The position numbers were made by a program, and so were the translations under genes. A stretch of 64,000 bases of DNA from Axinella damicornis (taxonomy: Eukaryota > Porifera > Demospongiae > Axinellida > Axinellidae). How positions within the stretch are numbered: the stretch's first letter is position 1; the number at the start of each line of letters is the position of its first letter. Shown here in pieces: positions 1-12,449 of this stretch. The notes under the pieces were generated by a model. That model was not told where the DNA came from, made no database searches, and saw nothing but the letters and a program-made list of their open reading frames with translations. The stretch lies in NCBI GenBank assembly GCA_963931865.1, contig OZ007506.1, positions 16,816,242 through 16,880,241 on the forward strand. Reading direction: 5' to 3'.

Positions 1-2
1 TA

Positions 3-188
3 CTGCATGTTAATATACATGTAGTAGTGAAGGCTGGGCAGTATATGAAAACGGTCAAAGCCATGATCAGCATTGTTGGCACTGACCGAAGAGGGCTATT
101 GCTGGCTGAACCATTCAGTGTTTCTGTTTCCGCTAGCAATGTTGTTGTACGCATTAGGCTGAAAGACCATGAAGTTGCTGAAAGATGA
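3..188 (+). CDS. Possible 3' terminal exon of an upstream gene
   Basis: An open frame runs from the window edge to a TGA at 186-188, giving about 54 residues after a possible acceptor near 24-26. The peptide is rich in alternating hydrophobic and polar residues (for example SVSVSASNVVVRIRLKD), as in a beta-rich domain. I do not recognise the family. It ends before any ankyrin exon and on the same strand, so if real it belongs to a different, upstream gene. The frame is short and could be open by chance. Confidence 0.3.
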   Translation: MHVNIHVVVKAGQYMKTVKAMISIVGTDRRGLLLAEPFSVSVSASNVVVRIRLKDHEVAER

Positions 189-273
189 TTTTTAGTATGT
201 CATTGTAGCTATATTCTCGGCTATCTAATTGTTTCACTGTGTTGTCTATTTGCACTATCACTTTGCAGTGTAT

Positions 274-786
274 ATCAATACATTAAGATTTTAACTGTCT
301 GTGTGTGTGTGTGTCTGTGAGTGACGGAAGTGGGATGCTCGTGGGGCGGGACTAGACTATATAGTGACGCGCGACCTTCATACTTTAATTTATTTACTGA
401 ACCTCGAACTCCGCGAGGACTGTTTGAGAAAATTGGGCTGGAATCCAGCTGGCTGCAAGCGGATGCGTGGAGCAGCAGTCAAAGCGGATGCAATCGGGGA
501 GCAGCAGCCGAAGCGGACGTGATTGGGAGCAGCAGTTGAAGTGGACGCAAGCGCAGCGAGCATGCAGCAGCAGCTGAAGTGGGCGCAATCGGGGAGCAGC
601 AGCTGGAAGAGGACGCAAACGGCATGAAGCAGATGCAATCGGGCCAGGGATCGGGAGCAGCCTAAGCGGACGCAATCGGGGGGCACGCGGACGTAATCGG
701 GGAGCAGCAGCTCTGCACAGAGAGCTGTCCGGCGCCGGATTACTCACGGTAGGCGAACAAGGGGGAAGTAGCTGAGCGAGCGAAGC
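274..786 (+). repeat. Hairpin-ended minisatellite repeat, copy A
   Basis: It begins with the conserved terminus ATCAATACATTAAG, followed by a short (GT)n, a unique stretch (GGAAGTGGGATG...GGACTAGACTA) and about nine degenerate 24-28 bp units built on GGAGCAGCAG and AAGCGGACGCAATC. It ends in GGCGAACAAGGGGGAAGTAGC. The terminal hairpin is cut short here by the next repeat. Six further copies lie in this window (7692, 11635, 34919, 38257, 39986, 47905). Any reading frame through it is a by-product of the 3n-like repeat units, not a gene. Confidence 0.85.
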
Positions 787-1330
787 GGCGCGGCGCAGCT
801 TATAAGGGAAGCTGGGGGTGGGGCCTGAGCATAAGTTTGCGATGTAGACTACCGGTACGCGGTAGGTGTATCCTCTGCTTGATGACGGTCTGCAGTTTCA
901 AGTTCGTAGCTCATGCTCCGTTCAGTGTGGAGTGTCAAGTTTGTTGTACATACGTTGAGCCAATTGTCGTTCATTGCTGTCTGCACTGAAGTTTCAAGTT
1001 CGTGGTAGCCTCCTTCCCAGTCCCACGCCCAGCTTTTCATCGCTTCCGTACTGATCCCATTCGTTCACGGCGATCTAGAGCTTCAAGTTTGTAGTACATT
1101 TGTATGTAGTTTGTAGCACCGGCATTAAACGTAGCAGGCTCAACTCGGAACTGTTGATCGGGCGCAGCATTATGACCAGCACGCGGGGCGCAGAATTTCA
1201 ATTTTCCACTTGGATATATGGTCATACGGTAAACGGCCAGCAAACAGACAAACATCCACCAGACGGACACCCTGAGAACACGACTATGTGTGGCTCGCTC
1301 AGGCTCGCCCCAATAAGAATCTGAAGGCAA
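780..1330. repeat. Dispersed repeat family B, copy 1
   Basis: This segment is an inverted match to 18110-18615. Shared blocks include GGGGTGGGGCCTGAGCAT, the repeated TTTCAAGTTCGTAG-type phrase, the CATCCACCAGACGGACACC region and the end GGCTCGCTCAGGCTCGCCCC. No coding potential is apparent. The class of element is unknown. Confidence 0.65.
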
Positions 1331-1577
1331 GCATGCAACATCAGTTTTACAAAACAGTGTAACATGCCGTACATGCCGTAATTACGAACAATTATATTTT
1401 GAGGTTGCCAAGCAATGCAAGTAATTAAGCTGTAATTTATCACACTCCTGGTAAGGAAAAATTGTGCCACATAAATATAATAAATAACATTGGAATGGCG
1501 TATAAAGATTCTGGCTACACTGTCGCTATCATGCACTACTTATTCTAGTGCTGAGACTCACCTTGGATATAGAGATA

Positions 1578-2123
1578 CCGTATTTCCGCGATCAAACGCT
1601 GCGGCATTTCGATTTACTGCGGCTACTATTCGAGGGTGGCCACTAATCGAAGGCGGCGTTTATTAAACTCAGCATAAACAAGGAAGCGAGGAAACGGATT
1701 GGAACACCGTGTATGCACAAAGAACAAGTTTTGTTTCAGCCCTGGGCAGTGCGGTACTGTCATAATCATCATCATCCCGACAAAACGGTAGGAAACGCCA
1801 AAGCCATTACTGTCACGGAAGATTTCGCCGGTCATACGTCACTCGCCCCCCGTGCCTCGACCTCAGAAAACGCCAAACGCTTAGACAGCTCTCCGGGAAT
1901 ACGACCAACAATCAGTTCTCCTCTCTTCACACTCACAGCGAAACAGTCACGGTCCGCGAGGGCTAGACAATTACAAAGCGCTTTGATCGATCGCTGACCG
2001 TTCGAATACTAGCCGTGGCTACTAAACAAGGGCGGTGTTTATTTTGTTCATTCCTTCTGGAGGTGGGGCTATTATTCGAGGGCAGCCACTAATCAAGTGC
2101 GGCGTTTGATCGCAGAAATACGG
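1578..2123. mobile_element. MITE with 22-bp terminal inverted repeats and TA flanks
   Basis: The left end CCGTATTTCCGCGATCAAA is the inverse of the right end (TTTGATCGCAGAAATACGG) with one mismatch. Both ends are flanked by TA, as expected for Tc1/mariner-type target duplication. Subterminal phrases (GGCTACTATTCGAGGG and GGCTATTATTCGAGGG) are repeated near each end. There is no transposase, so this is a non-autonomous element of 546 bp. Confidence 0.8.
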
Positions 2124-2139
2124 TACATGCAAGCGCTTT

Positions 2140-2790
2140 TGTCTTGCTGTCGGCTGCCATTGCTTGAGCTCTCTCTTTGACTTTTGTTGCCACTACAGCT
2201 GTATCGGAAGGCCCACAAAGATTCTGACCACATGGTCTTGATCGCTGCCGCTCACTGATCCATGACACTTACAATGTACATGCCAAAACTCCCCGTGCTG
2301 GCAAGGTTGTGAGTGCTCAAATAATTTCATGCCTTCCCTTTGGCCGCCATTGCTACCAGGAGTGAAGCGAATGTGATCTGCGAGCTGCAGCTGAAGTGAC
2401 GTGATCAGGGAGCAGCAGCTGTGGCAGACACGATCAAGCGTTTATTAATGGGGAGCAGCACGGTAAGCTTCAGCACGTAAGCATCAGTGAATGACAGTGA
2501 TCACGGCCATGTGCTCAGAATCTCCGTGTGCCTTTCCTAAGAGCTGTACTGCCAACGTACTTAAGTCGAAGAGGGAGGGCTTGAGCAATGGCGGCCGACG
2601 GTGGGACAAAATTAAGCACTCATATCTCCACCACCAAGGTGACAATTTTTTACATTCAGGTCAGTGCATCATAGTGATCATGGCGGTGTAGTCAGAATCT
2701 TGTAGGCCAATCCTAAGTACTCAAGCGTTTATTAATTTACATGGCACAAATTTTCCCCTACCAGGAGTGTAATAGCTTTGCAACCTGCTT
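2140..2790. repeat. Dispersed repeat family C, two opposed fragments
   Basis: 2190-2365 matches 4008-4275 and 45085-45360 in the same orientation; shared phrases are GGCCCACAAAGATTC and ACCAGGAGTG. 2490-2720 contains the reverse complement of another part of the same family (CTCCACCACCAAGGTGA corresponds to 45010-45040). The family often ends in GGCTACCAGTAGTGT. The class is unknown. Part of a hairpin-family minisatellite (GGAGCAGCAG units) lies at 2390-2460. Confidence 0.55.
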
Positions 2791-2822
2791 GAGGATAATT
2801 CTGCTTGATTCTATTTCAACAG

Positions 2823-5800
2823 AACACTCCCCTGCACTTGGCAGGTAAGAGAGGCCATCATGCAGCAATGAATATGCTTTTGTCACACAGAGCTGATGTC
2901 AACACCAGAAACCACTTGGGGGTAAGTGAATGAGATTACACAGTGAGTGTTGTGTGTACAATAAAGATTGTGTTGCTAGTTGTAATTGCAAAGCGCGAGG
3001 CTCTGAATTGGAGATGTCTTCTCAAGATACTCTATATGTACATGCGTACGTACATACCTGTACATACCGGTACCTATTATGCTCAGGAGTGTTGATAATG
3101 CTTAGGAATTGTTGCGGATTTCCTGCCTTCCTTTTTCAAGGAAGACAGCAATGATATAAGTACGGCAATTCCCTCCCCCCCCCCCCCCCTTATAACCCAT
3201 GGTATGCTTAGAATTGTCACATGTTTGTTGAGCCATTTCCGTCACTGCACCACCAAACAGAGCTGCGGAAAACCTGAACGAACCTGAGTAAACAAAGGCA
3301 TCATTTTGAGAAACGTATGTCACAGTGAGTACAAAGCCTTTGCAAGAAGCCTTTTACTTCTTCGGAAGATACTTCCCTTAGCCAGGATTCCAGTTCAGTT
3401 GTGTGACCAAGTGGCCGTGCAGCGGTCGCAAAGGAGGGTGGTTCCCCCCACACCCTCCCTTGTGGCCCCTGCACAGCCACTGTGGTTCCCCCCTCCCGCA
3501 CGAAGAGCAGAAGCTCAGGAAATATAGAAGCCTTAGAGTGGCCCTGATGATACGTAGTGTCATGTGCCACAATTTGTGAGTTGATCTTGTTCTTGGTCTG
3601 ATCACAGTCCTGGAATGATGTAACATCACTGCACCTAGCTAAATACAACATTGCGCCAGAAAAGAATCAAGTATTACAGGGTTCGATCGAACCCCTCGAA
3701 CCCGCCGTCCCCTGGTTAAAGGCCTGCAATATCAGCATCAGTTTTGAAGACACGTGTAAACATATGTAATTGTTAGAGCTTGATACCAAAACTTGTGGCA
3801 TGACAGCTGGGCAGATCGATGTACGTACATTACTTTACATAACAACTGACCACTAATAAGTGAAACTGGAAGAGCACATGTGAAAGATTCACTCAATAAT
3901 TGCGATGTGGATTCGCAATAACGGATATTTAAGTAAGCCGTGATATTGAGTATGTACATGTACGTAGATTGACAATATATTACATTATCACTGTCCTAGC
4001 ACTACGTAACAACGAAAGGCTCACAAACATTCTGACCACACATGTAGTTGTGATCGCTCCCGTTCACTGACGCTTACGTGCACAGACTCACCATGCTGGC
4101 GAAGTTGTGAGTGCTGTATTATTTTCTTGTCTTCCCTTTTTGCTAGCGATTGACTGAGCGTAGTTGCCATGTGGCATGTGAGTTAATTGGAACGAACTAC
4201 AACACTTAGCTTGCGCTATGGTGAGTCGGAACCAGGGTTGCAATGGCTACCAGGAGTGTGGTTGCCCCTCGTTACATTATCAATATAATTACTGTCCCAG
4301 CACTACATGCCACACTGAAAAAGACACCAGTCATTCCAGGACAGTATGAGGTGTAGCTCCCACGTACTTGCCCTTCAGGCAGACATAGTACCTATAAATA
4401 CATCTCACATTGAACTTTCGCCGAGTGTGGATCAGAGAGTATCTGTAATAATAGTGTCACGGAAGTGATGGTTGCTTTCTTCTCAACAGAACACTCCCCT
4501 GCACTTGGCAGCTAAGGAAGGTCATCAGTCTATTGTGTCATGCCTTGTTGTTGACTGGGGAGCTGAAGTTAACATCACAAATTACTTCGGGGTAAGTGTA
4601 TAAGATTACGCACAATATGCTGTGAGTGTTGCTGTAGTAATAAGCCCAAGAAAGATGTTAATAGCGGTTGTAAATATGAATGAAGCAAATGTCCAATATG
4701 CTTAGTGGCCTCTCACACCACAGTCGAGTGCTTTAACCACGTCACACCATATAGTCCCGCTCAAGTGAAAACCTGGTCACACAAGACTACTGACAGGTTG
4801 TATGCATGTGGACAACAAACCCTAGGTTATACATGTATACGTAGTTGACATGACTATGCTATCCGTGTGGTGAAGCATGCCGGGCTTCTGATGAATGAGT
4901 GCGAACCTAGCAGCACAGCTAAGTGTCAGCACGCTCACACACTAGCTATGCTGCTACACTTCAGGCATGCAGTTCATGTGAGCCTAGCCCATTGTGGGCC
5001 AGGCCTGTTGTGCAGTATGAAAGCCTAACTAGATTAGCAAATCAGCTCTCCAGCTAGTAATCCTGGTGTTGATTTTCAATTTCTTTCTCTCTTTTCATAA
5101 GACGACTCCCCTGCACATGGCAGCCAAGGAGCACCATAAGAACACAGAGAAATACCTAGTTGATCATGGAGCTGATGTCAGCATAAAAAATGGGGTACGT
5201 AAGTGACCAAAAATACTGCTGTTTGTCATCTTTTAACGCATCAAACATTCATGGTACATATGCTGTTTGTGGGGTGATCTTTATCAGTAGATGTGGTTGT
5301 TGGAATATCTGGTGGTACTGACACATACTAGTCGTAGTCTCTTGCTAATGCATCCTCTTAGTAAACTCCCTCTTAAAGTGAACTCCCTCTGCCTCATTAA
5401 TGCCTACATTCTTGCATAGGTAAGTTCAACGTCCCGCCAGTGGCACCATATGTGCCAGCTTCAGTACGGTCTTCCGGCACGCCAACTGCTCACACCCTTC
5501 ACACATGCCCATCTGTATCCTTTGCATTCGACTGCCGATACAGTAATCTTTCTCGCTCAAAGAAGCTCACTCTCACAGGTGGTTTGGTTTCACCACTGGC
5601 CATACAGTCGTACCTGCTCCAGTGTTGTATCCTCGGCTTGCAGATGTTTCAACTCCTCACGGCTGCAATCTACAGTCAACTGGACCAGCTTCACCACTTT
5701 CAGCCAACTCCACTTGTTGGAAGTTCATGCTACATCTTCTAGAAGTAAAAGGATCTTTGTTCTCCTCTTAGTGTTTCACCATTAGGGAGTGAACTTCTGT

Positions 5801-8800
5801 GAAACGTGACCAGACCAACGAACACATTGGGTACGATAGAGTTGGGTTACAGACACCCATTGGCATCAAACGTATACACTTGTGCACCTCCATGACACAT
5901 ACTAGCTGGGGCTTACCCACAAGGATGAATGCGTTTGTACAATGTTGTAATAATGTTCTGTATAAGCAGTGACATGTGTATCATTTAGGAGGACATGCTG
6001 GAGGACCTCAAGAAGGCCATTCAAGATGGTCATGTTGACTCATTCAAGCAGCAACTATCACGGGTTGAGAAGTTTTTCCTGGATCATGACAGCACAGTGA
6101 GGGGATTAGCTGCCAGTGGTGCTCTGTGCTATGCTGCCAGGGTTGGGTCCATTCCAATGATGGATGCCCTGATTCAGAAGGGTGTAGGTAAGGCATTGTT
6201 ACACGGTATGATGAACTACCGTAGCTAGTGCAACCTATGCACCTGGCTATGGGAGTTCCAGGGTTTTCCAGATATCCCTGCTGAGCAAGTTCAATATAAC
6301 TTATTACACCATAAACTATTGCGGTGTGAAAAGCTTGTGCTTGGTTCTGGCCTTATTGTTATTGGGTCATGCTGAATCTGACTAGTTGTAAGGTACTACC
6401 AATGCTGATTCTCCAAGTTTGACCAGAGGGATTTTCAATGTTTGAGTGAGATCTGCATTGTCTATCCAGGGATTTGCTGGCAAGTGTCTCCTATCTTAAT
6501 GACGGTGTACAGAAAAGGGGTACAAAAGTACAACCAACCTAAGAAGTGGTTGAATTAGATACAATGAATTACAACTCATCAACTGGTACATCAAAACCCT
6601 GGGATGTGTCTCTCAATTCTTTAACAATACTAACAGAATTAAGACAAACAATCACGCACAACCTCCTTCCCATACTTAATTATAACCAACGAAGTTTAGT
6701 CAATGCTGAAGGACTACAATAACCAAACCTAATCAAAACACGTACTGTTCGCTTGCTTAATGAACTCACGGGAACATTGCAAAATATCGTCATCATCCAG
6801 TAGATTAGAAGACAAAGCATGACTTAGATGCACAACGGTCTTGGCACAAGCCATAGCTTTGCCGCAAAAACGGAATTTACAATTGTACATGACGTCACCT
6901 GTACATTTGATAAATTGAGTTGTGTCTGGGTAAAGTTCAACTGATTAGCATTATCAGCACGAAGTAAGAATTGTGATACATTGTTCTATTGTTGGAAACC
7001 TTGTAAAAGTGTCCATGGCAGTCATTGGTTGAATCTAACCAAGCGTGTAGTGCTTGCATTGAAATGGTTTGTTTCCTCTCTAGATGTCAACACCAAGTCA
7101 GGCGTTGAGGTCGATGGTGAAAAGAAACCGGTAAATCCAATTCACTGCTGACTTGAGTTTATGTGTATTATGGTATGCGTCTTTGGTGAGATTCAGAAAA
7201 CTTTCTGTCACTGGTCCGGGTTTCCGTTACAACTGTGTCTCTGGAAGACCTAAACGCTGCTATGGAAGGTCTGTAAGGGAAGCTGCACTGTTTTTTTTAG
7301 ACTTAGGTACGTACAAATCCCACGCTCTTCGGAAGACTTCAGAAAAAATCTCGTAAGAAGCCTTCCGGTTTTCAAAAGAAGCCTTCTGGTTTGTGGTGAT
7401 GCTGCACCACAAATGATCAGCATTCCAAATCTTGGCATCAAATAAAGACGCATACTGTAGTTACAACTTACAGGATAGCCAGAATGATGTATCATACAGT
7501 TGATATAGACTCATGTGGGATAGCATGGACAGTCTTGTTTAACAACGTACCATTCATGCATGAATGTTTTCATTAAAAAGAAGAATCCTAGTGGCACAAA
7601 AAACGTATAGGCCTTTTTAACCTGAAAATTTCATGAGGCACTTGAACCACCTACCATCAAGAACTATGGCTTCATTGCATTGCTAATATACAAGTAGCTT
7701 TGTTCGCCTACGTGTGTAATCCAGTGCCGGACAGCTCTCTGTGCAGAGCTGCTGCTCCCCGATTGCGTCCGCTTCAGCTGCTGCTCCCCGTGCGATTGCA
7801 TCGATCTGCTTCAACTGCTGCTCCCCGGGCCCCGTTTGCATCCGCTTCAGCTGCTGCTCTCCATTTCAAATGCTACCCAATTGCGTACACTTCGGCTGCA
7901 GCGTCCGCTTCCGCTTGCAATGCTTTTTCACACGTTGGTCATGAAACACTCGAAGATGAATGGTATGTTGCTTTCGTAAATTTTTGTTTTTTCATAAATT
8001 TACCGTGTTTGGAGATTTTGTCATAGCTATACTGCATGTGTCCTTTCTAGCCCCACAATAGAACCTATAGGATATGTCCCTATGTGCGATAGGTGTTTTC
8101 TTGACAAGTTAAAATACTTTGCCAACCAGCTGTAAGGGACTTTTTATATTGGGCTTTGTTTCATTCTCTTAGTCGACTCCCCTGTGTGAGGCAGCTAGTA
8201 GTGGCACAGTTGATGCAATTAGCTACCTTGTTGAGAAGGGAGCTGATGTCACCATCGAATGTCGCCGTGGGGTAAGCTGATGAGACTCACTATCAGTGTT
8301 GTGTGCTGTTTAGGATAGCAGTGTGACAGTGATTCTAATAATCTCATTTCTTGTGTTCAAATACTATGGAAATGCGAAATGGCTTCTCAAATTTTTAGTG
8401 TACTTAGTTTGAAACTATTTGAAGCAGTATAATGGGTGTTGTGGACAAGAATGTGGTGAGAGCCAGGACAACAATATAGGCAGCAGTATTATGGTACTCG
8501 TCTTTGAAATGATATGCACTTGGGAATGATTTCCATCACTTTGCCGGATTTGAGCTACAAAGGAAGTTCCATATGACCAAAATGCAGCTCTGGAAGACCT
8601 ACGTAAATTAACCACAGCCTAAACAGAGGTCTGGAAGATCTGGAAGCAAAGCTGCACCGTTTTTCAAAAACAGGTACGTAGAAAGCCAGTGCTCTTAGGA
8701 AGAAACCTCCCGATTCTCGTAAGTAGCCTTCCGGTTTTCGAAAGAAGCCTTCCAGTTTCGGCGAAAATGCGCCACAAGCAAAGACACGTACCATACCATA

Positions 8801-11564
8801 TGTTGTGATAATCTCCCTGGGAGAGATTGTTCTGGACTGAGATTAGAATTCCACTAATGGTGAGCCAAACATATATACATACGTAACAGTGTATTTGACC
8901 TTCACTAACCCGCTGTGACAGCAACTTCAAGGCTTGTTATGGGACAGAGCATGCCCACTGGTATATATAAACAGATAACCTGCATGGTGCCAAAATCTTC
9001 CATTGAGGTAGTGAATGGTAAGCTTTGTTTCTTTCTCTCATCAGCTGACTCCCCTGCATATGGCTGCTTGGAGTGATACTGTTGAGGCTGTGAAATACCT
9101 TGTTGACAAGGTACCTGAAGTCAGCATCAAAGATGACACCGGGGTAAGTGAGTGAGACTGCTGCTGACTGCATACTAGTATCGCTGTATTGGGTATGAGT
9201 GTATTATTTATTCCTGGTGGGACACAAGATAGCAACTACTTTTGAACTACTGTGTGACAATGTTTTGGTTTATTTGAAGCAACATGACTGAGATTCAGCT
9301 TACAACACTGTAATGTTTCGTGTTTCTTCCTCTCATCAGAGAACTCCCCTGCATGAGGCAGCTAGTAGTGGCAATGTTGATATGTTAAAATACATCTGTG
9401 ACAAGGTACCTGATGTCAACATCAAAGATGACGTTGGGGTAAGTGAATGAGACTGCTGCTGACTCCATATTGGTATTGCTGTTATCATGGGTAGGAGCTC
9501 AGGTCAGTTGAGGCATGTCTCAATCAATTTTATGTAACACGGACAAATTACAGAATTACACTATTGATCCACGGATTATACGTACCTTGCAGTACAGTAG
9601 TGTTGTATGGAACATTGCATGGCTCTTGTTTCTGCCATCCAAAGTATGAGTCTTAATTCTGTTGGTCGCTTGTTTTGACTATGAAGAAATTAAGGTTTTT
9701 GAGTATAGAAAAGAGCAGTCTTCATGCACGCTGGGTATGGGCGCTAGGGCTGCAAAGTGAATTCAGAGCTTCACGATAGTGTGAAGCTTATTTGGCCTAT
9801 ATGGCTACGAAAACCTACCCATTTCAGAAGCTTTTGCTTGAGCTGATGCAGGGTGGAAATGATGTCCAGGATATGGCCTTGAAGTGCGAAGATTTGATAC
9901 CATTCAGACTGGCAAATTCATGCAAATCGGTTAGTATCCCTCGTGGGCTTGTCTCTGTGCAGCGTTTTCAGTTGCTTCTGATCATGTTGTGCTGACACGA
10001 TAGATGTCCATTTTACCTGCCTGAGAGTGTAAATATTATTTCCTGGCAGGACATTATTTGCAGTAAAGTGTATTTACAGTTAGACATGCATGTGTGTTAC
10101 AAACAAACAAATTACATGCAAACGTGTTTGAGGTTGATGAATTGTTTTCCAAACAAACAAAACTGAAATGAGTGACATCATGTTAGTACAAGGAAGGGGT
10201 CCCACTTTTGGTAGTGAGCTTTCAGGCAACATACAGTCCAGTAGAGCACTTCCCCACTGGTACGTTTTGTATAAAATGGTATTCCATTGAGATAATGTGT
10301 TTCTTTCTTTCTTTCATCAGAGGACTCCCATATTCTATGCAGCTGTTAGTGGCAAGTTTGATGTGGTGAGGTACCTCAGTGACAATTGGGTACCTGATGT
10401 CAACATCAAAGCTGACCATATGGTAAGTGAATGAGACTGCTGCTGACTCCGTATCACGTAGTATTGCTGTTTTGGGTAGGGTTGTAAATGTTTTTTTGCA
10501 ATTTAGGAAGTTGTGCAATCTTGGGATTGCGCTGCGCATTCTAGGAATCCAGAAATTGCATGCCAATCTCAAGATTGCGCTTGCAGAATCTCATGAGCAC
10601 TTTGTCCTCTAGTTGCCTGCCGCTCCTCGCGCTCATTGCTGTCTTGACAGAATGATAGTACAGCTCGCATGAGACGATTTTACCAAGCTGCCATCCACTA
10701 TCTCTTACCGTGGGCCCGGGACGATGTTGTAAGCGCTATAATAGTTTCTTTCCCAGCTGCTTTGCTCTCTTCAACTCGACTCACCTAAGAGAACGGCCAG
10801 AAGATAATCCGTAGAACGCCATCCAACTGTTCCAGTACATTGTGCAAATTCCTAAAATTTAATTGCATGGAACATAAATGTTACTGATTCCCTGGTGGGA
10901 ATATTTTTGTGTTGAAATATTTTCGCGAATGCCACTAACCGTGAAAATTTATCGCACAAAATAATTTATGAATGCTGAGGAAAGCAGATAAATTACGATA
11001 AAAAACACGTACACATTGCTAAGCAATTCATGGCTCAAGCTAGCTGTTTCACTGCTTTCAACAATGGGCTTCCAGCCTGACTCAAGATGGAAATACCTTC
11101 TCAAAGTATCGCTCAAGTTGGACAGAGAGGTCAAAAATGCGGGACCAACACATTGAGCACACGGTGTGAAGAATCAGACTGGAATAGTACTTACATTTGT
11201 CACGGCCATAGTATTGGTGGGTCCGCAACAGCTCGAGTTTTCCCGAAGAAGCTGGGTCGGCGTGTTAGTGAAAGAACTGCAAGTACAGCAAGGTCAGAGT
11301 TGTTAAAATAATTTCAATCACTGCAGTTCGCGAAAATTTCCCGATATATGGTATCTCCATGCCAACCACTGGAATGTTTGAAGTGGAGTGTTTAGGTTGT
11401 ACCTGCTTCCTATCTTGTTTATTGTAGCTTACACTTTTGCACTGTGCAAGTGTTGGCGGAAATGTTGAAACAGTGAAATATTTTTTGGAGAGAGGGGGAG
11501 ACCCAACGGCTAAGGATGAAGCTGGTTATAACTCCCTCCATCACGCCCTTCACTCAGGAAGCAA
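2823..11564 (+). CDS. Ankyrin-repeat protein, ten internal exons (both ends missing)
   Basis: Exons with AG acceptor and GT donor: 2823-2921, 4490-4591, 5102-5194, 5989-6187, 7084-7130, 8173-8271, 9045-9143, 9340-9438, 10321-10422, 11428-11564. Most encode exactly one 31-34 residue ankyrin repeat, start at the xTPLH position (NTPLHLAGK, TTPLHMAAK, STPLCEAAS, RTPLHEAAS) and are phase 0. Exon 4 opens with a helical linker (EDMLEDLKKAIQDG), ends in phase 1, and joins exon 5 to restore ...QKGVDVNTKSG. The joined product is about 340 residues without a stop. Ankyrin stacks bind proteins; the partner and location cannot be inferred. No initiator exon, signal peptide or partner domain was found. The last exon ends in phase 2 (AA before GTAAGA), so more exons must follow. 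Introns carry Gypsy, MITE and hairpin-repeat debris. Confidence 0.85.
4005..4275. repeat. Dispersed repeat family C, intronic copy
   Basis: It lies in the first intron of the ankyrin gene and matches 45085-45360. Shared features are a GGCTCACAAACATTCTGACC-like opening, GGCGAAGTTGTGAGTGCTGT, TTAGCTTGCGCTA and the end GGCTACCAGGAGTGTGG. Confidence 0.6.
5432..5690 (-). pseudogene. Ty3/Gypsy-type pol fragment (integrase N-terminal region)
   Basis: On the minus strand, two frames carry typical pre-integrase sequence. SREELKHLQAEDTTLEQVR lies near 5620-5675. Nearer 5440-5510, after a frame change, is CEGCEQLACRKTVLKLAHM followed by VPLAG, which matches the HHCC-type zinc region of Gypsy-like integrases. 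Frameshifts and stops separate the blocks, so the element is dead. It sits in the ankyrin gene intron between exons 3 and 4. No LTRs were recognised. Confidence 0.6.
7215..7420. repeat. Intron repeat, first of a direct pair with 8530-8785
   Basis: Shared phrases with 8530-8785 include GGAAGACCTA, AAGCTGCAC and GCCTTCCGGTTTTC, the last followed by AAAGAAGCCTTC. Both copies lie in adjacent ankyrin introns, so they may be traces of an exon-plus-intron tandem duplication or two insertions of one element. Confidence 0.55.
7692..7925 (-). repeat. Hairpin-ended minisatellite repeat, copy B (truncated)
   Basis: It starts at AAGTAGCTTTGTTCGCCTAC and runs through about six CAGCTGCTGCTCCCCGATTG-type units. 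It then breaks off without the ATCAATACATTAAG end. Orientation is opposite to copy A. Confidence 0.75.
7925..8090. repeat. Family D repeat fragment
   Basis: The phrase GAAACACTCGAAGATGAATG followed by TATGTTG matches 16800-16830 and, more loosely, 42880-42910. The inverted relative is near 41870. It also has a CCCTATG-type segment like the other copies. Confidence 0.45.
8530..8785. repeat. Intron repeat, second of a direct pair with 7215-7420
   Basis: Same phrases as the first copy (GGAAGACCTACG, AAGCTGCACCGTTTTTC, GCCTTCCGGTTTTCGAAAG). No coding sequence is supported. Confidence 0.55.
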
Positions 11565-11634
11565 GTAAGATCAGTAGCTGCATATGTACCATTGAAAAAT
11601 ACATGCTGCAGCACAAGGATTATCATTTATTTAC

Positions 11635-12005
11635 AAGTAGTTTCACCCGCTCAGCTACTGCATCCACATTTGCCTACATGGACAGTCCGGTGACAGGCAG
11701 CTCTCTGTGCAGAACTGCTGCTCCCTGATTGCATCCACTTGAACTTCTACTGCTCCCTATTTATGTCTGCTTCAGATGCTGTTCTCTGATTGCGTCCGCT
11801 TCAGCTTCACCCCCCAATTGCATCCAGCTGCTACTCCCCAATTGTATCCGCTTCAGCCGACGACCAACCATTATAATTTGGTCTGCTGATAGTGACCCTA
11901 TGTATCTCTAACAAGCGTGTGTGTAATGGAAGTGGATGTCAGGGGGCCGGACTAGACTAGTGATGCATGACCTTTGTACTTCACTGCAACCTCCGAACCT
12001 CGATC
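11635..12005 (-). repeat. Hairpin-ended minisatellite repeat, copy C (5' end missing)
   Basis: It begins at AAGTAGTTTCACCCGCTCAG, crosses diverged CTGCTGCTCC units and the conserved GGACTAGACTAGTGA block, and stops near the GAACCTCGATC phrase. It lies 70 bp beyond the last recognised ankyrin exon. Confidence 0.7.
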
Positions 12006-12449
12006 AAGCTGTTGGCACCTAATGGCAATAAACTGCATAGCTACATGCTGAGTTGCTAACAGTGGTAATTAGAGTGCAACTACACCCATGACTTCCATTT
12101 CCTCCATCTCGGTAGTATGATACAGACAGTCAGCTGTCAATATGGTTTACTGCACATGCACCCACCCTACCTCCATCATTGAAATATATTTGGGCATAGA
12201 CTACATGCAAAACTAGCTATTGTACAGCTATACTGTGTGTCCATTGCAATTCTGCAGACATTTTCATTGAAAACTAGAGTTGTTCATAGAACACATACGC
12301 TGAACGTCTACATGCCAGGATGCATGCAGTGCAGCTATAATCGACGTGACATCTCTGCCGAGGCGGCTATCGCGTATACTGTTTTCGTGTATGGCCATAT
12401 CCAAGGTGTGGGAGTGACCGCTTACCGTATATGTAATTATATATTGTGA

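Noticed and set aside
390..747. Open frames rich in RLRPLQLLL or GAAAEAD repeats (also at 7700, 34972, 38328, 48126)
   Set aside because: All are products of the 24-28 bp minisatellite inside the hairpin-ended repeat. Frames differ between copies and carry no conserved protein.
9792..9995. 67-codon frame MAYMATKTYPFQKLLLELMQ...
   Set aside because: It lies in an ankyrin intron and is not in phase with either neighbouring exon. No family was recognised. It may be transposon debris but is unsupported.
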